64,000 nucleotides of DNA from contig NZ_JAAAUC010000006.1 of assembly GCF_009908165.1 (NCBI RefSeq), positions 186,001-250,000 of the forward strand. The letters run 5' to 3'. The DNA is from Frigidibacter albus (GTDB lineage: Bacteria; Pseudomonadota; Alphaproteobacteria; Rhodobacterales; Rhodobacteraceae). This document shows positions 43,087-53,618 of this stretch, piece after piece (position 1 is the stretch's first letter; each line of letters opens with the position of its first letter). The notes under the pieces were generated by a model that did not search any database, had not been told where the DNA came from, and saw only the letters and a list, made by a program, of their open reading frames with translations. Both the position numbers and the translations under genes were made by a program.

Positions 43087-44358
43087 TCAGCCTGTGATCA
43101 GCCGCGCAATCTCTGCAATGCTCAGGACGATGAACAGCAGGGCCGCCCCCCCGAGCAGGGTGTTGGAGAGCCAGCCGTTGCGCCACTCTTTCGGCACGCG
43201 CGAGGAATTCAGCAGCCAGATCAGCGTGATGGCGAGGAACGGCATGAAGAAAGCCCCAAGCGCGCCATAGACCACCACAAGCCCGAAGGGGCGCCCGAAC
43301 GCGAGCAGCGCCATCGGCGGGATCGTCAGCCAGAACAGGTAGAAGCGGAAGGCGGGGCTGGTCGTCAGCTCCTCCCGGCTTTCGGTGCCGCCGCGAATGT
43401 TGCGCACGAAATCGGCAAACAGCAGCGACACGCCCTGCCAGACGCCGAGGATCGAGGACATGGCGGTGGCGAAGAAGCCGACAAGGAAGATGGTGGCGAC
43501 GGTGGGGCCGAAGCGGTCCGCGAGCACTTCGCGCAGGTCCAGCAGGCCGCGGTCGCCCTCGGTCAGCGCGATCTGCGCGGTGTAGAGCAGTTCGGCGCCG
43601 ATGATCAGCATCGCCACCACGAAGATGCCGGTCACGGCATAGGCAACGCGGTTGTCGAGCCGCATGATCCCCATCCAGGCGGGGCTGCGCCAGCCCTTGG
43701 CATTCACCCAATAGCCATAGGCGGCCATGGTGATGGTGCCGCCGACGCCGCCGATCAGGCCAAGCGTGTAGATGGCCGAGCCTGCGGGGACGGTGGGGAT
43801 CAGCCCCCTCAGCGCCGCGCCGACATTGGGCAGCACCATGATCGCCACCGCGACCACGATCACGAACATGACGCCGATCAGCAGCTTCATCACCGTCTCG
43901 AACACCTCGTAGCGGTTCAGGGCGACGAAGGCGGCGCTGACAAGGCCGGCGATCATCGCCCATGCCCAGAGCGGCAGGAAGGGGAACAGCGCGGCGAGGG
44001 GCAGGGCGGTCGCGCTCATCGCCGTGGCGCCATAGACGAAGCCCCAGATCAGGATGTAGATGCCGAAATACCAGCTGGTCCAGCGGCCGAGCGAGCGCCA
44101 GCCGTCAAGGATGGTCGAGCCGGTGGCGAGGTGGTAGCGCGCGGACCCCTCGGCCAGCGCGATCTTGACGATGCAGCCGACGACCGCCGCCCAGAGCAGC
44201 GCATAGCCAAAGCGCGAGCCGGCGATGAGGGTGGCGACAAGATCGCCCGCGCCGACGCCGGTGGCCGCCGCGACGATGCCGGGGCCGATCAGCTTCCAGT
44301 GGCCCGTGCGAGGGGGGGCGCCCGCATCAGGCGGCGCGGCTTGCGCGGTATCGGACAT
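43087..44358 (-). CDS. Nramp-fold divalent metal transporter homologue, atypical motifs
   Basis: 423 residues with about 11 transmembrane segments and the Nramp start GPGIVAAATGVGAGDLVATL. The canonical helix-1 metal site DPGN reads GAGD (36-39), and the helix-6 MPH region reads GGTITMAAYGYW. It is therefore a diverged Nramp-fold protein whose substrate may not be Mn2+ or Fe2+. The ATG has an AAGGGGAAAG site; the longer upstream frame is rejected. Upstream of, and co-directional with, the zinc GTPase gene. Confidence 0.85.
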   Translation of the reverse strand: MSDTAQAAPPDAGAPPRTGHWKLIGPGIVAAATGVGAGDLVATLIAGSRFGYALLWAAVVGCIVKIALAEGSARYHLATGSTILDGWRSLGRWTSWYFGIYILIWGFVYGATAMSATALPLAALFPFLPLWAWAMIAGLVSAAFVALNRYEVFETVMKLLIGVMFVIVVAVAIMVLPNVGAALRGLIPTVPAGSAIYTLGLIGGVGGTITMAAYGYWVNAKGWRSPAWMGIMRLDNRVAYAVTGIFVVAMLIIGAELLYTAQIALTEGDRGLLDLREVLADRFGPTVATIFLVGFFATAMSSILGVWQGVSLLFADFVRNIRGGTESREELTTSPAFRFYLFWLTIPPMALLAFGRPFGLVVVYGALGAFFMPFLAITLIWLLNSSRVPKEWRNGWLSNTLLGGAALLFIVLSIAEIARLITG

Positions 44359-44500
44359 GACTTTCCCCTTCTGCCGGCCGGTGTGGAAAGGGAAAGCCGC
44401 GGCGGGTGGGGCGGGTTCCGCAGCGCTGACGTTTTCCAAGACACGGGAACCAGCAGCGGGCGGGGCGGTTGTGATGGCAGGTAAACTGAGGAGAAACGCA

Positions 44501-44575
44501 ATGCCTATCCTTCTTTGGCTGCTGGGCGTTCCCGGCGTGGTGATCATCATTCTGCTGCTTATGGGCGTTTTTTGA
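44501..44575 (+). CDS. 24-residue membrane protein
   Basis: A short ORF encodes MPILLWLLGVPGV followed by a run of Ile/Leu and a GVF end: one transmembrane helix with almost no soluble part. The ribosome site GAGGAG at ideal spacing before the ATG is among the best in the window, and codon use is GC-rich. A terminator cluster follows at once. Similar very short hydrophobic proteins are easily missed in annotation; the function is unknown. It is divergent from the Nramp gene and convergent with pnp. Confidence 0.65.
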   Translation: MPILLWLLGVPGVVIIILLLMGVF

Positions 44576-44593
44576 GCCGATTCTGACGCAGTC

Positions 44594-44653
44594 CGTCGGC
44601 ACTTAGCGTGCCGACGTGAAAAGGCCCCGGCAATCGCTGCCGGGGCCTTTCTT
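44594..44653. terminator. Tandem hairpins between the small protein and pnp
   Basis: A first stem CGTCGGCAC/GTGCCGACG (44594-44616) is followed by a strong stem AAAGGCCCCGGCA/TGCCGGGGCCTTT (44620-44650) with A and T runs on each side. The second works in both directions and can end both pnp and the 24-residue ORF transcript. Confidence 0.9.
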
Positions 44654-44690
44654 GTTGGGGCGGAAGCCCAAGACCCTACGAGTCTTCGGC

Positions 44691-46823
<2,133 letters not shown>

Positions 46824-47044
46824 TCAATTTCCTCTTGGGAGCGCTGCCGGCCCCTGCCGGGTCTCCCGATGTCTGGCGGCCCCATTGCCGCCGCCCCTAT
46901 CCTTTGCATGTGCCCGGGGCCAAGGGCGTCACGTCGCAGATAGCGCGGGCCCTACAGGAAAATGGCCCGGATTGGAAGCGGGGAGTTTGCGCGGCCCGCC
47001 GGCGATGGCCAATGTCCGCAGGGCCGGAGCTGCGCGGGCCCAAA

Positions 47045-47077
47045 CGCAAAACGCCCGCACCTTCCGGCGCGGGCGTC
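47045..47077 (-). terminator. Terminator after rpsO
   Basis: On the minus strand ACGCCCGC and GCGGGCGT form a stem with a 10-base loop, followed by TTTT, 24 bases after the rpsO stop. The rest of the 277-base gap before pnp shows no gene; known rpsO-pnp intergenic regions carry RNase III processing signals, but none can be confirmed by eye. Confidence 0.8.
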
Positions 47078-47100
47078 GTGTCGTACCTCTGGGATCGCGG

Positions 47101-47370
47101 TTAGCGACGCAGGCCCAGACGCTCGATCAGCGACTGGTAGCGGGCTTGGTCCTTGCCCTTGACGTAGTCCAGCAGCTTGCGGCGCTGAGCCACCATCATC
47201 AGAAGGCCACGACGCGAGTGGTTGTCCTTCTTGTGGGTCTTGAAATGCTCGGTCAGCGTGGCGATGCGTGAGGTCAGGATCGCGACCTGAACTTCGGGCG
47301 AGCCGGTATCGCCGGGCTTGGTGGCGAATTCGCTGACAAGGCGGTTCTTTTCTTCGACGGTGATCGACAT
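47101..47370 (-). CDS. rpsO: 30S ribosomal protein S15
   Basis: 89 residues with the S15 hallmarks: [38 protein letters not shown] and [24 protein letters not shown]. It binds 16S rRNA and, in many bacteria, its own mRNA leader for autoregulation. The rpsO-pnp order is conserved. The 150-base upstream gap to the RTX gene could hold such a leader. Confidence 0.98.
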   Translation of the reverse strand: MSITVEEKNRLVSEFATKPGDTGSPEVQVAILTSRIATLTEHFKTHKKDNHSRRGLLMMVAQRRKLLDYVKGKDQARYQSLIERLGLRR

Positions 47371-47520
47371 CGGGATCTCCTGTTACGGAAGGGTTATGGC
47401 GCAGGCCGGGATGTCGTCCAGCAAGGCCCTTGGAGGCTGACCGCCAAGCGTGGCGGATGCGCGCGTATAGGGGAATTGCGCCCGAAAGGGAAGCGGGTTC
47501 TGCAGGGGGGCGGTTGGCGA

Positions 47521-48693
47521 TCAGGCCGCCAGCGCGCCGCCACCCGGAAGGCCGTTTTGCAGAATCTCGGGCGTGCCGATCAGCAGGATGTCATCTGCGG
47601 TCAAGCCCGCGGCGCCGGTCACCTCGGCGATGCGGATGCCGTCGATCAGCACATGGGCGGTGCCACCTTCGGTTTCCACCGTTACATCGGGGTCGGGATG
47701 GGCCCCCGGGTCGTAGGCCAGCACGATCTGGTCTTCGGCCGGGTCATAATCGGCGATCACCGCCACTGCCTCGCCGCCCATCAGCCAGTCGCCCAGAACG
47801 AAGGTGTCGGCATCCTCGCCGCCCGAACCGATATCGCCCGCGCCAAGGATCAGCGTGTCCTCGCCGCGCCCGCCGTTGAGGTAGTCGGCATCCTCGGCGG
47901 AATCGTCGGCCGGGTTGGCGGGGATGCCGACCAGCGTATCGTTGCCGTCATTGCCATAGAGCGTGTCGCGCCCGGCGCCGCCGTCAAGCCAGTCATCGCC
48001 GAGGCCGCCTTCGAGGCTGTCATCGCCGGCCTCACCGCGCAGGATGTCATCGCCCTCGCCGCCGATCAGATGGTCATCGCCCTCGCCGCCCAGCAGGATG
48101 TCGTCACCCTCATGGCCGGCAAGCAGATCATCGCCCGCCTCGCCCAGCAGAAGGTCATCGCCTGCCTGGCCGTGCAGGCTGTCATCGCCCTCGCCGCCCA
48201 GCAGGGTATCGTCGCCCTCGGCGCCGTGCAGATCGTCGTCACCCCTGCCGCCGACCAGCAGGTCATCGCCCGCGCCGCCGTGCATCTGGTCGTCGCCGTC
48301 CAGCCCTTGCAGCGTGTCATCGCCCGCGCCGCCCGCGATGATGTCATCCTCCGGACCGCCGGAAAGGTCCTGCCGGGGGGCGGCGCCGGTGACTTCTGGT
48401 TCGGCGTCGTCCGTGTCTGGCGTGTCGTGGTCGCCGGTTTCCGGCTCCACCTCTGGCTCAGTCCCCGGCTCGGCCTCATCCGGCAGGTCGTCTTCCCAAC
48501 CGGTTTCCTCGCCGGCCTCTGGCGCGTCGTCCCACTCATCCCACAGATCGCCGAGGCTCTCGTCCTCGTCATCCCCGCTACCCTCCGGCTCGGGGGTCTG
48601 TTCGTCGTCGTCTTCATCGTTCCGCGAGAGAAACGAAAAATCCATCATCGACCCGGCCACCATCAGGCCGAGCAGTCCCGTCAGCATAAGCAT
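47521..48693 (-). CDS. RTX (haemolysin-type calcium-binding repeat) protein
   Basis: 390 residues from the ATG giving MLMLTGLLGLMVAGSMM. One hydrophobic N-terminal segment, an acidic Asp/Glu/Pro linker, then about 16 consecutive nonapeptides of the GGxGDDxLx type (coding bases ~47926-48360), for example GGEGDDSLH and GGAGDDLLV, which bind calcium in a beta-roll. The C-terminal ~100 residues (ADTFVLGDWLMGGEAVAVIA, VVLIDGIRIAEVTG-like) are typical of type I-secreted RTX proteins. No secretion genes are nearby. It sits between truB and rpsO on the same strand. Confidence 0.9.
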   Translation of the reverse strand: MLMLTGLLGLMVAGSMMDFSFLSRNDEDDDEQTPEPEGSGDDEDESLGDLWDEWDDAPEAGEETGWEDDLPDEAEPGTEPEVEPETGDHDTPDTDDAEPEVTGAAPRQDLSGGPEDDIIAGGAGDDTLQGLDGDDQMHGGAGDDLLVGGRGDDDLHGAEGDDTLLGGEGDDSLHGQAGDDLLLGEAGDDLLAGHEGDDILLGGEGDDHLIGGEGDDILRGEAGDDSLEGGLGDDWLDGGAGRDTLYGNDGNDTLVGIPANPADDSAEDADYLNGGRGEDTLILGAGDIGSGGEDADTFVLGDWLMGGEAVAVIADYDPAEDQIVLAYDPGAHPDPDVTVETEGGTAHVLIDGIRIAEVTGAAGLTADDILLIGTPEILQNGLPGGGALAA

Positions 48694-48821
48694 GACGCCC
48701 ACCCCGTTCCTTGCGCCCCGAGGCACTGCCCCGAGGCCCCACTTCACCCGGGACCAGCGAACGCGATTCGGCTTTCCGAAAGGACAACGCCGTTAACCAT
48801 TGGGCGCGATTCCCGGGAGGA

Positions 48822-49724
48822 TCAGAGGTTGAACACGCGGCTGGGATGCAGCTCGCCGGCCTTGTAGATGCCCACAGCGACCGGCTGGCCCTCATGGCTG
48901 GCCCAGGCTTCGTCGCCATAATCCACGCCCGACGCAATCACCATGCCGGGGTTGCCGTTCCGCAGCCGCACGGCGCCCTCGTCGGTGGCGCGCAGTTCGG
49001 GCAGATCGGCCAACCCGATCTGCAGCGGCAGCAGATGCGCGTCGAGCTCCGGCGTCTGCGCCAGTTCCTCGATCCGCTCGAGGCTCAGGCCATCCTCGGC
49101 ATCGAACGGGCCCGACCAGGTGCGCCGCAGCACCAGCACATGGCCAAGGCAGCCCAAAGCCTGTCCCAGATCGCGGGCGATGGAGCGGACATAGCCGCCC
49201 TTGCCGCAGACCATTTCCAGCTCGACATGGTCGGCATCGGGGCGAGAGATGAACTCGAGGCTCTCCACCCACAGCGGGCGGGCGGCAAGCTCCATTTCCT
49301 CGCCGTCACGGGCCAGCGCATAGGCGCGCATCCCATCGACCTTCACGGCGGAAAACTGCGGCGGCACCTGCATCGTCTCGCCCACGAAGGCGGGCAGGGC
49401 GGCGCGGATATGGTCATCCGTGGGGCGGAGGTCCGAAGTGGCGATGACCTCGCCCTCGGCATCGTCGGTGTTGGTGGCAGCGCCCAGCCGCACGGTGAAG
49501 CGGTAGCATTTCAGCGCGTCGGTGATGTAGGGCACGGTCTTGGTCGCCTCGCCCAAGGCCACCGCCAGAACGCCGGTCGCGGCCGGGTCGAGCGTGCCGG
49601 CATGGCCGGCCTTCGCGGCGCCAAAGGCCCAGCGGACCTTGTTCACGACGGAGGTCGAGGTGATGCCGGCGGGCTTGTCCACCACCAGCCAGCCATTGAC
49701 GGCCCGGCCTTTCCTGCGTCCCAT
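48822..49724 (-). CDS. truB: tRNA pseudouridine(55) synthase TruB
   Basis: Makes psi55 in the T loop of tRNAs. 300 residues with [20 protein letters not shown], the catalytic Asp in [34 protein letters not shown] and [12 protein letters not shown]. The C-terminal PUA-like region is short. Part of the rbfA-truB-rpsO-pnp translation operon, with DUF2233 just upstream and the RTX gene downstream. Confidence 0.97.
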   Translation of the reverse strand: MGRRKGRAVNGWLVVDKPAGITSTSVVNKVRWAFGAAKAGHAGTLDPAATGVLAVALGEATKTVPYITDALKCYRFTVRLGAATNTDDAEGEVIATSDLRPTDDHIRAALPAFVGETMQVPPQFSAVKVDGMRAYALARDGEEMELAARPLWVESLEFISRPDADHVELEMVCGKGGYVRSIARDLGQALGCLGHVLVLRRTWSGPFDAEDGLSLERIEELAQTPELDAHLLPLQIGLADLPELRATDEGAVRLRNGNPGMVIASGVDYGDEAWASHEGQPVAVGIYKAGELHPSRVFNL

Positions 49725-49778
49725 GATCAGATCCCCTTTGCGGCAAGCCGCGACTGCTAGCGGCGCGGGCCGCTTTCG

Positions 49779-50528
49779 TCAATCGGCCAGCAGCCCGACG
49801 ATCGGCCCCATCGGGCGGCCGCCCTGATCGCGGCCAAGTTCCGGCGCGTAGATCCGCGAGATGCTGCCATCGAGATAGAGCGCCTCAGGCGTGTCCAGCA
49901 CATCGCGGAAGAAGCGGCCGAAGCTGTGAAAGGTCACCGGGCCTTGCGAGAGGGCGAAGCGCGCGGTCTGGCCATCGGCGCTGACGCCGACGCCGTTGCG
50001 GATGTAGGTCGAGTCGGAATCCACCAGGAACCGAGGATGCAACTCGCCGTCGATCACCAGCATCGGGCCGGATTGGGTGGCGTGGGTGCAGGCGGGCGGA
50101 GCGGCGAGGAAGGTCTTGGTTTCCAGCACCGCGAAGCGGCCGGGCAGGATGCAGAAGATGCCGTTCGGCAGCAGCCCGAAATTGCCGCCGCCGCCGGCGG
50201 TGACGGCGTCGGAGAGCGTCTCGCCATTCTCGATATGCAGGCCCACCGCGCTGCGGTCGGCATGATACATCCCGGCGTTCATCGCAAAGACGACGTCGCG
50301 GCCCTCGGCGGCAGCAAGGTCGCGCAGCCGTTCGAAGCTGCCGACGGGGCGGCCATCGGGCGCGGTCAGCCACAGCCGCAGATCGGCGCCGGCGGGCACG
50401 TCGCAGACTGTGTAGCCCACGCCCTCGAAGGTGGTGTCCGTGCAGGTCTGGGCGGCAGATTGGGCTGGGGCCATGCCGCCGCCCGTCAGCAGCAGCGCAA
50501 GGGCCAGCGCCTTACGCTTCCGCGTCAT
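49779..50528 (-). CDS. DUF2233 / phosphodiester glycosidase family protein, secreted
   Basis: 249 residues with a signal peptide ([20 protein letters not shown]). The mature domain resembles the NAGPA-like phosphodiester glycosidases (DUF2233): [56 protein letters not shown] and [14 protein letters not shown]. The substrate in bacteria is unclear. The ATG at 50528 overlaps the rbfA stop by 17 bases, so the two genes are co-translated. The insertion of this gene between rbfA and truB is seen in related genomes as far as I recall. Confidence 0.85.
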   Translation of the reverse strand: MTRKRKALALALLLTGGGMAPAQSAAQTCTDTTFEGVGYTVCDVPAGADLRLWLTAPDGRPVGSFERLRDLAAAEGRDVVFAMNAGMYHADRSAVGLHIENGETLSDAVTAGGGGNFGLLPNGIFCILPGRFAVLETKTFLAAPPACTHATQSGPMLVIDGELHPRFLVDSDSTYIRNGVGVSADGQTARFALSQGPVTFHSFGRFFRDVLDTPEALYLDGSISRIYAPELGRDQGGRPMGPIVGLLAD

Positions 50529-50928
50529 CGTCCGGTTGCGCGATGTCGCGCTGCACGGTTTCATCGGCGAACAGGCGGCGGGTTTCGTCCATGCGGTCGA
50601 AGGTTTCGTCCAGCACGAAGCGCAGCTGGGGCGTGAACTTCAGTGTCATGTTCTTGGAAATCAGGTGCCGCAGCTCGCCGGTATTGCGACGCAGCGCCGC
50701 CAGCGCCTCATCGGCGAACTTGCCGCCAAGGGGCAGCACATAGGCGGTGGCAACCTTCAGGTCCGTGGACATCCGCACCTCGCCCACGGTGATCGAGATC
50801 CGCTCCAGGTCCGGGTCATGCACGTCGCGGCGTGCCAGAACGTCCGACAGGTTGCGGCGGATCAGCTCGCCGACGCGAAGCTGGCGCTGCTTGGGGCCTG
50901 CGCCCTGGGAAGTGCTCTTGGATGCCAT
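50512..50928 (-). CDS. rbfA: Ribosome-binding factor A RbfA
   Basis: 30S maturation factor. 138 residues with the family start [20 protein letters not shown], the KH-like [23 protein letters not shown], and [18 protein letters not shown]. The ATG at 50928 has a GCGGGGA site; an in-frame ATG at 50937 is a weaker alternative. First gene of the rbfA-DUF2233-truB-RTX-rpsO-pnp run, divergent from dapB with a 111-base gap. Confidence 0.96.
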   Translation of the reverse strand: MASKSTSQGAGPKQRQLRVGELIRRNLSDVLARRDVHDPDLERISITVGEVRMSTDLKVATAYVLPLGGKFADEALAALRRNTGELRHLISKNMTLKFTPQLRFVLDETFDRMDETRRLFADETVQRDIAQPDDDAEA

Positions 50929-51039
50929 TCCCCGCATGTAGGGCATGAATGCCGCCCCCGCAACGGGGTTTGGGCGCAACGGGCTTTGCCAAGCAGGCGC
51001 GCGCGCGGTAACTGGGGGGCGAAAGACAAGGAGAGTGCC

Positions 51040-51849
51040 ATGACATATCTGCCGGGTATCGTCGTCACCGGAGCCTCGGGCCGGATGGGCCGGATGCTGA
51101 TCGCCGCGGTGGCCGCGTCCGGCAAGGCCCGGCTGGTCGGCGCGCTGGAGCGCGAGGCGCACCCCTGGGTCGGGCAGGATGCCGGCGTGGCGATGGGCGG
51201 CGCGCCTTTGGGGGTGCTGGTGACGGATGATCCGCTGGAGGTGTTCGCCAAGGCGCAGGCGGTGATCGACTTCACCGCGCCCGACGCGACGGTGGCATTC
51301 TCGGTGCTGGCCGCGCAGGCCCGCGCCGTGCATGTGATCGGCACCACCGGGCTGGAGCCGGCGCATCTGGCGAAGATCGCGGCAGCCGCGCGCCATGCGG
51401 TGATCGTGCGGGCGGGGAACATGAGCCTTGGGGTCAACCTGCTGACGCAGCTGACGCAGCGGGTGGCGGCGGCGCTGGATGCGGACTGGGATATCGAGAT
51501 CGTCGAGGCGCATCACAACCGCAAGGTGGATGCCCCCTCGGGCACGGCGCTGATGCTGGGCGAGGCGGCGGCGGCGGGGCGCGGCGTCGATCTGGCCGCC
51601 GTGTCGGACCGGGGCCGCGACGGCATCACCGGGGCGCGCGAGCGCGGCCATATCGGCTTTGCCGCGATCCGGGGCGGCGATGTCGTTGGCGAGCATGACG
51701 TGATCTTTGCCGCGGCGGGCGAGCGGATCGTGCTGCGCCACATCGCCACCGACCGCGCCATCTTTGCCCGCGGCGCGCTGACGGCGGCGCTGTGGGGCCA
51801 GGATCGCATCCCCGGCGAATATGACATGCTCGACGTGCTGGGGATCTGA
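51040..51849 (+). CDS. dapB: 4-hydroxy-tetrahydrodipicolinate reductase DapB
   Basis: NAD(P)H-dependent reductase in lysine/diaminopimelate synthesis. 269 residues with the Rossmann motif [28 protein letters not shown], the catalytic [16 protein letters not shown] (His pair and Lys), and [17 protein letters not shown]. An AAGGAG site precedes the ATG. Divergent from rbfA, a common arrangement in this family. The dapF gene near the window start belongs to the same pathway. Confidence 0.97.
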   Translation: MTYLPGIVVTGASGRMGRMLIAAVAASGKARLVGALEREAHPWVGQDAGVAMGGAPLGVLVTDDPLEVFAKAQAVIDFTAPDATVAFSVLAAQARAVHVIGTTGLEPAHLAKIAAAARHAVIVRAGNMSLGVNLLTQLTQRVAAALDADWDIEIVEAHHNRKVDAPSGTALMLGEAAAAGRGVDLAAVSDRGRDGITGARERGHIGFAAIRGGDVVGEHDVIFAAAGERIVLRHIATDRAIFARGALTAALWGQDRIPGEYDMLDVLGI

Positions 51850-51855
51850 TCCGCT

Positions 51856-52029
51856 TCAGAAGTCGATGGCGATGCCCTTCTTCTCCCAGTCGCCATAGCG
51901 CACCGGCTCTGGCCCGTCCCGCCCGCCAAGCTCGGGGGGAAGGGCGGGGCCGGTGGCGGCACGGCGGCGCTCCTCGGCCTCGGCCAGGGCACGAAGGGCG
52001 GCGGGCGGCAGTTGGGGTGCGTCGGTCAT
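51856..52029 (-). CDS. DUF1674 (succinate dehydrogenase assembly factor 4 homologue)
   Basis: 57-residue protein ending in the highly conserved EPVRYGDWEKKGIAIDF block that defines DUF1674/SDHAF4. In eukaryotes SDHAF4 binds the flavinylated SDHA subunit and protects it before complex assembly; a similar role is inferred here. The ATG giving MTDAPQLPPA is used. Convergent with dapB (6 bases between stops) and divergent from rsmB. Confidence 0.9.
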   Translation of the reverse strand: MTDAPQLPPAALRALAEAEERRRAATGPALPPELGGRDGPEPVRYGDWEKKGIAIDF

Positions 52030-52118
52030 GGCGGGTTCCTTGTATCGTCGCACCCTGTGATATACGCGGGCCGACGATGGGAACAAGGTTCCCGCAGATT
52101 TCAGGGGGCGCAGCGCGC

Positions 52119-53405
52119 ATGAGCAAGGACGCACATTCGGCCCGCATGGCCGCGGCGGATCTGGTGGCGGCAGTCACGGGCGAGGGGCAGCTGTTGTCCG
52201 ACGCGCTGGGGCAGGGCGCGCTGACGGCGCTGGCCCCGGCCGACCGCGCCCGTGCGCAACGGCTGGCGACCGAGACGCTGCGGCAGATGCCGCGCGCCGA
52301 TGCGGTGCTGAAACCCTTCCTGCGCCGGTCTCCCCCGGCCCCGGTGCTGGCCGTGCTGCGCATCGCCACGGTCGAGATGCTGGCGCTTGGCGCCGCGCCG
52401 CATGGCGTGGTGGGCGCGGCTGTGGATACACTGCGCGCCGGCGGGATAAGGACCGACAGCTTCGCCAGCCTTGGCAATGCCGTGCTGCGCAAGGTCGCGG
52501 CGACCGATCCGGCGGTGTGGGCCACGCTGCCGGTGCCGGAGCTGCCAAGCTGGCTGCGCGGGCGGCTGATGTCGGCCTGGGGCAAACCCGCCACCCGCGC
52601 GATGGAGGCGGCGCATCTGGCCGGCGCCCCGCTGGACCTGACGCCGAAGGATGGCGATGCAGAAGCTCTGGCGACGCAGCTGGGGGGCGAGGCCTTGCCG
52701 GGCGGTTCCGTGCGGCTGACGGTGCCGGGGCAGGTCAGCGAACTGGGCGGCTATGCCAGCGGCGACTGGTGGGTGCAGGATGCGGCGGCGGCAATGCCGG
52801 CGCGGCTGCTGGCGGCGCAGCCGGGCGAGCGGGTGGCCGACCTCTGCGCCGCGCCGGGCGGCAAGACGCTGCAGCTGGCGGCGGCGGGGGCCGAGGTTAC
52901 CGCGCTGGATATCTCGCAAGGCCGCATGGACCGGGTGGCCGAGAACCTAGGCCGCTGCGGGCTGGCGGCAAACCTTGTGGTCGCCGACGCGCTCGACTGG
53001 CAGCCAGAGGCGCTGCTGGATGCGGTGCTGCTCGACGCGCCCTGTTCGGCGACCGGCACCATCCGCCGCCACCCCGACCTGCCCCATGCCAAGGGCGGCT
53101 ACGGGCTGCGCGAGCTGTTCGCGTTGCAGGCGCAGATGCTGGACCATGCGCTGACGCTGCTGCGGCCCGGCGGGAGGCTGGTGTTCTGCACCTGCTCGCT
53201 GCTGCCCGAGGAAGGCGAGCAACAGATCGCCCATCTGCGCGACCGGCACCCCGATCTGCTGGCCGACGTTGCGGCAACCGACCTGCCCTGGATCGCGCCG
53301 GAATGGCGGGCCGGGGACGGGATGCTGCGCCTGCGCCCCGATTTCTGGGCAGATCGGGGCGGGATCGACGGGTTCTTCATCGCCTGCCTGCGCCTGCCGG
53401 GCTGA
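52119..53405 (+). CDS. rsmB: 16S rRNA (cytosine(967)-C5)-methyltransferase RsmB
   Basis: 428 residues. The N-terminal NusB-like RNA-binding domain (LATETLRQMPRADAVL) is followed by a SAM-dependent methyltransferase domain: VADLCAAPGGKTLQLA (SAM motif I), ALDISQGRMDRVAENL, the catalytic LDAPCSATGTIRRHPD, and VFCTCSLLPEEGEQQ with the second catalytic cysteine. It methylates C967 of 16S rRNA. It precedes a heparinase-like gene and purH. A hairpin repeat follows the stop. Confidence 0.96.
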   Translation: MSKDAHSARMAAADLVAAVTGEGQLLSDALGQGALTALAPADRARAQRLATETLRQMPRADAVLKPFLRRSPPAPVLAVLRIATVEMLALGAAPHGVVGAAVDTLRAGGIRTDSFASLGNAVLRKVAATDPAVWATLPVPELPSWLRGRLMSAWGKPATRAMEAAHLAGAPLDLTPKDGDAEALATQLGGEALPGGSVRLTVPGQVSELGGYASGDWWVQDAAAAMPARLLAAQPGERVADLCAAPGGKTLQLAAAGAEVTALDISQGRMDRVAENLGRCGLAANLVVADALDWQPEALLDAVLLDAPCSATGTIRRHPDLPHAKGGYGLRELFALQAQMLDHALTLLRPGGRLVFCTCSLLPEEGEQQIAHLRDRHPDLLADVAATDLPWIAPEWRAGDGMLRLRPDFWADRGGIDGFFIACLRLPG

Positions 53406-53412
53406 GTTCGGA

Positions 53413-53505
53413 AGCCTCCGGCGGGGATATTTTGACCAGCAAGAAATCCCTGCTTCTTGCTGGAAAAATATCCTCGGGGGGTCCGGGGGGCAGACGGCCC
53501 CCCGG
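53413..53505. repeat. Inverted pair of the ATATTTTxxCCAGCAAGAA repeat
   Basis: GGGGATATTTTGACCAGCAA (53424-53443, then GAA) is followed after about eight bases by its inverse TTCTTGCTGGAAAAATATCC, giving a large imperfect hairpin, then GC-rich arms (GGGGGGTCCGGGG). This is the same family as the single copy at 6395-6470, here doubled head-to-head. It sits between rsmB and the heparinase-like gene and may terminate transcription both ways. Confidence 0.75.
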
Positions 53506-53618
53506 CTTCGGGCTCCGCGGCAATCCCGGGCTTTAGGCGGTGACAGCGGCGCTCGCCGTGGCTATGGTTCCCCCCGAGCAGTCCCCGAAAAAACCCGCGG
53601 AACCCCACGCGAATCCCC

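Noticed and set aside
47926-48360. Regular ~27-base periodicity resembling a CRISPR or other tandem array
   Set aside because: The period equals nine codons and encodes GGxGDDxLx RTX nonapeptides; units vary in sequence and there are no spacers.
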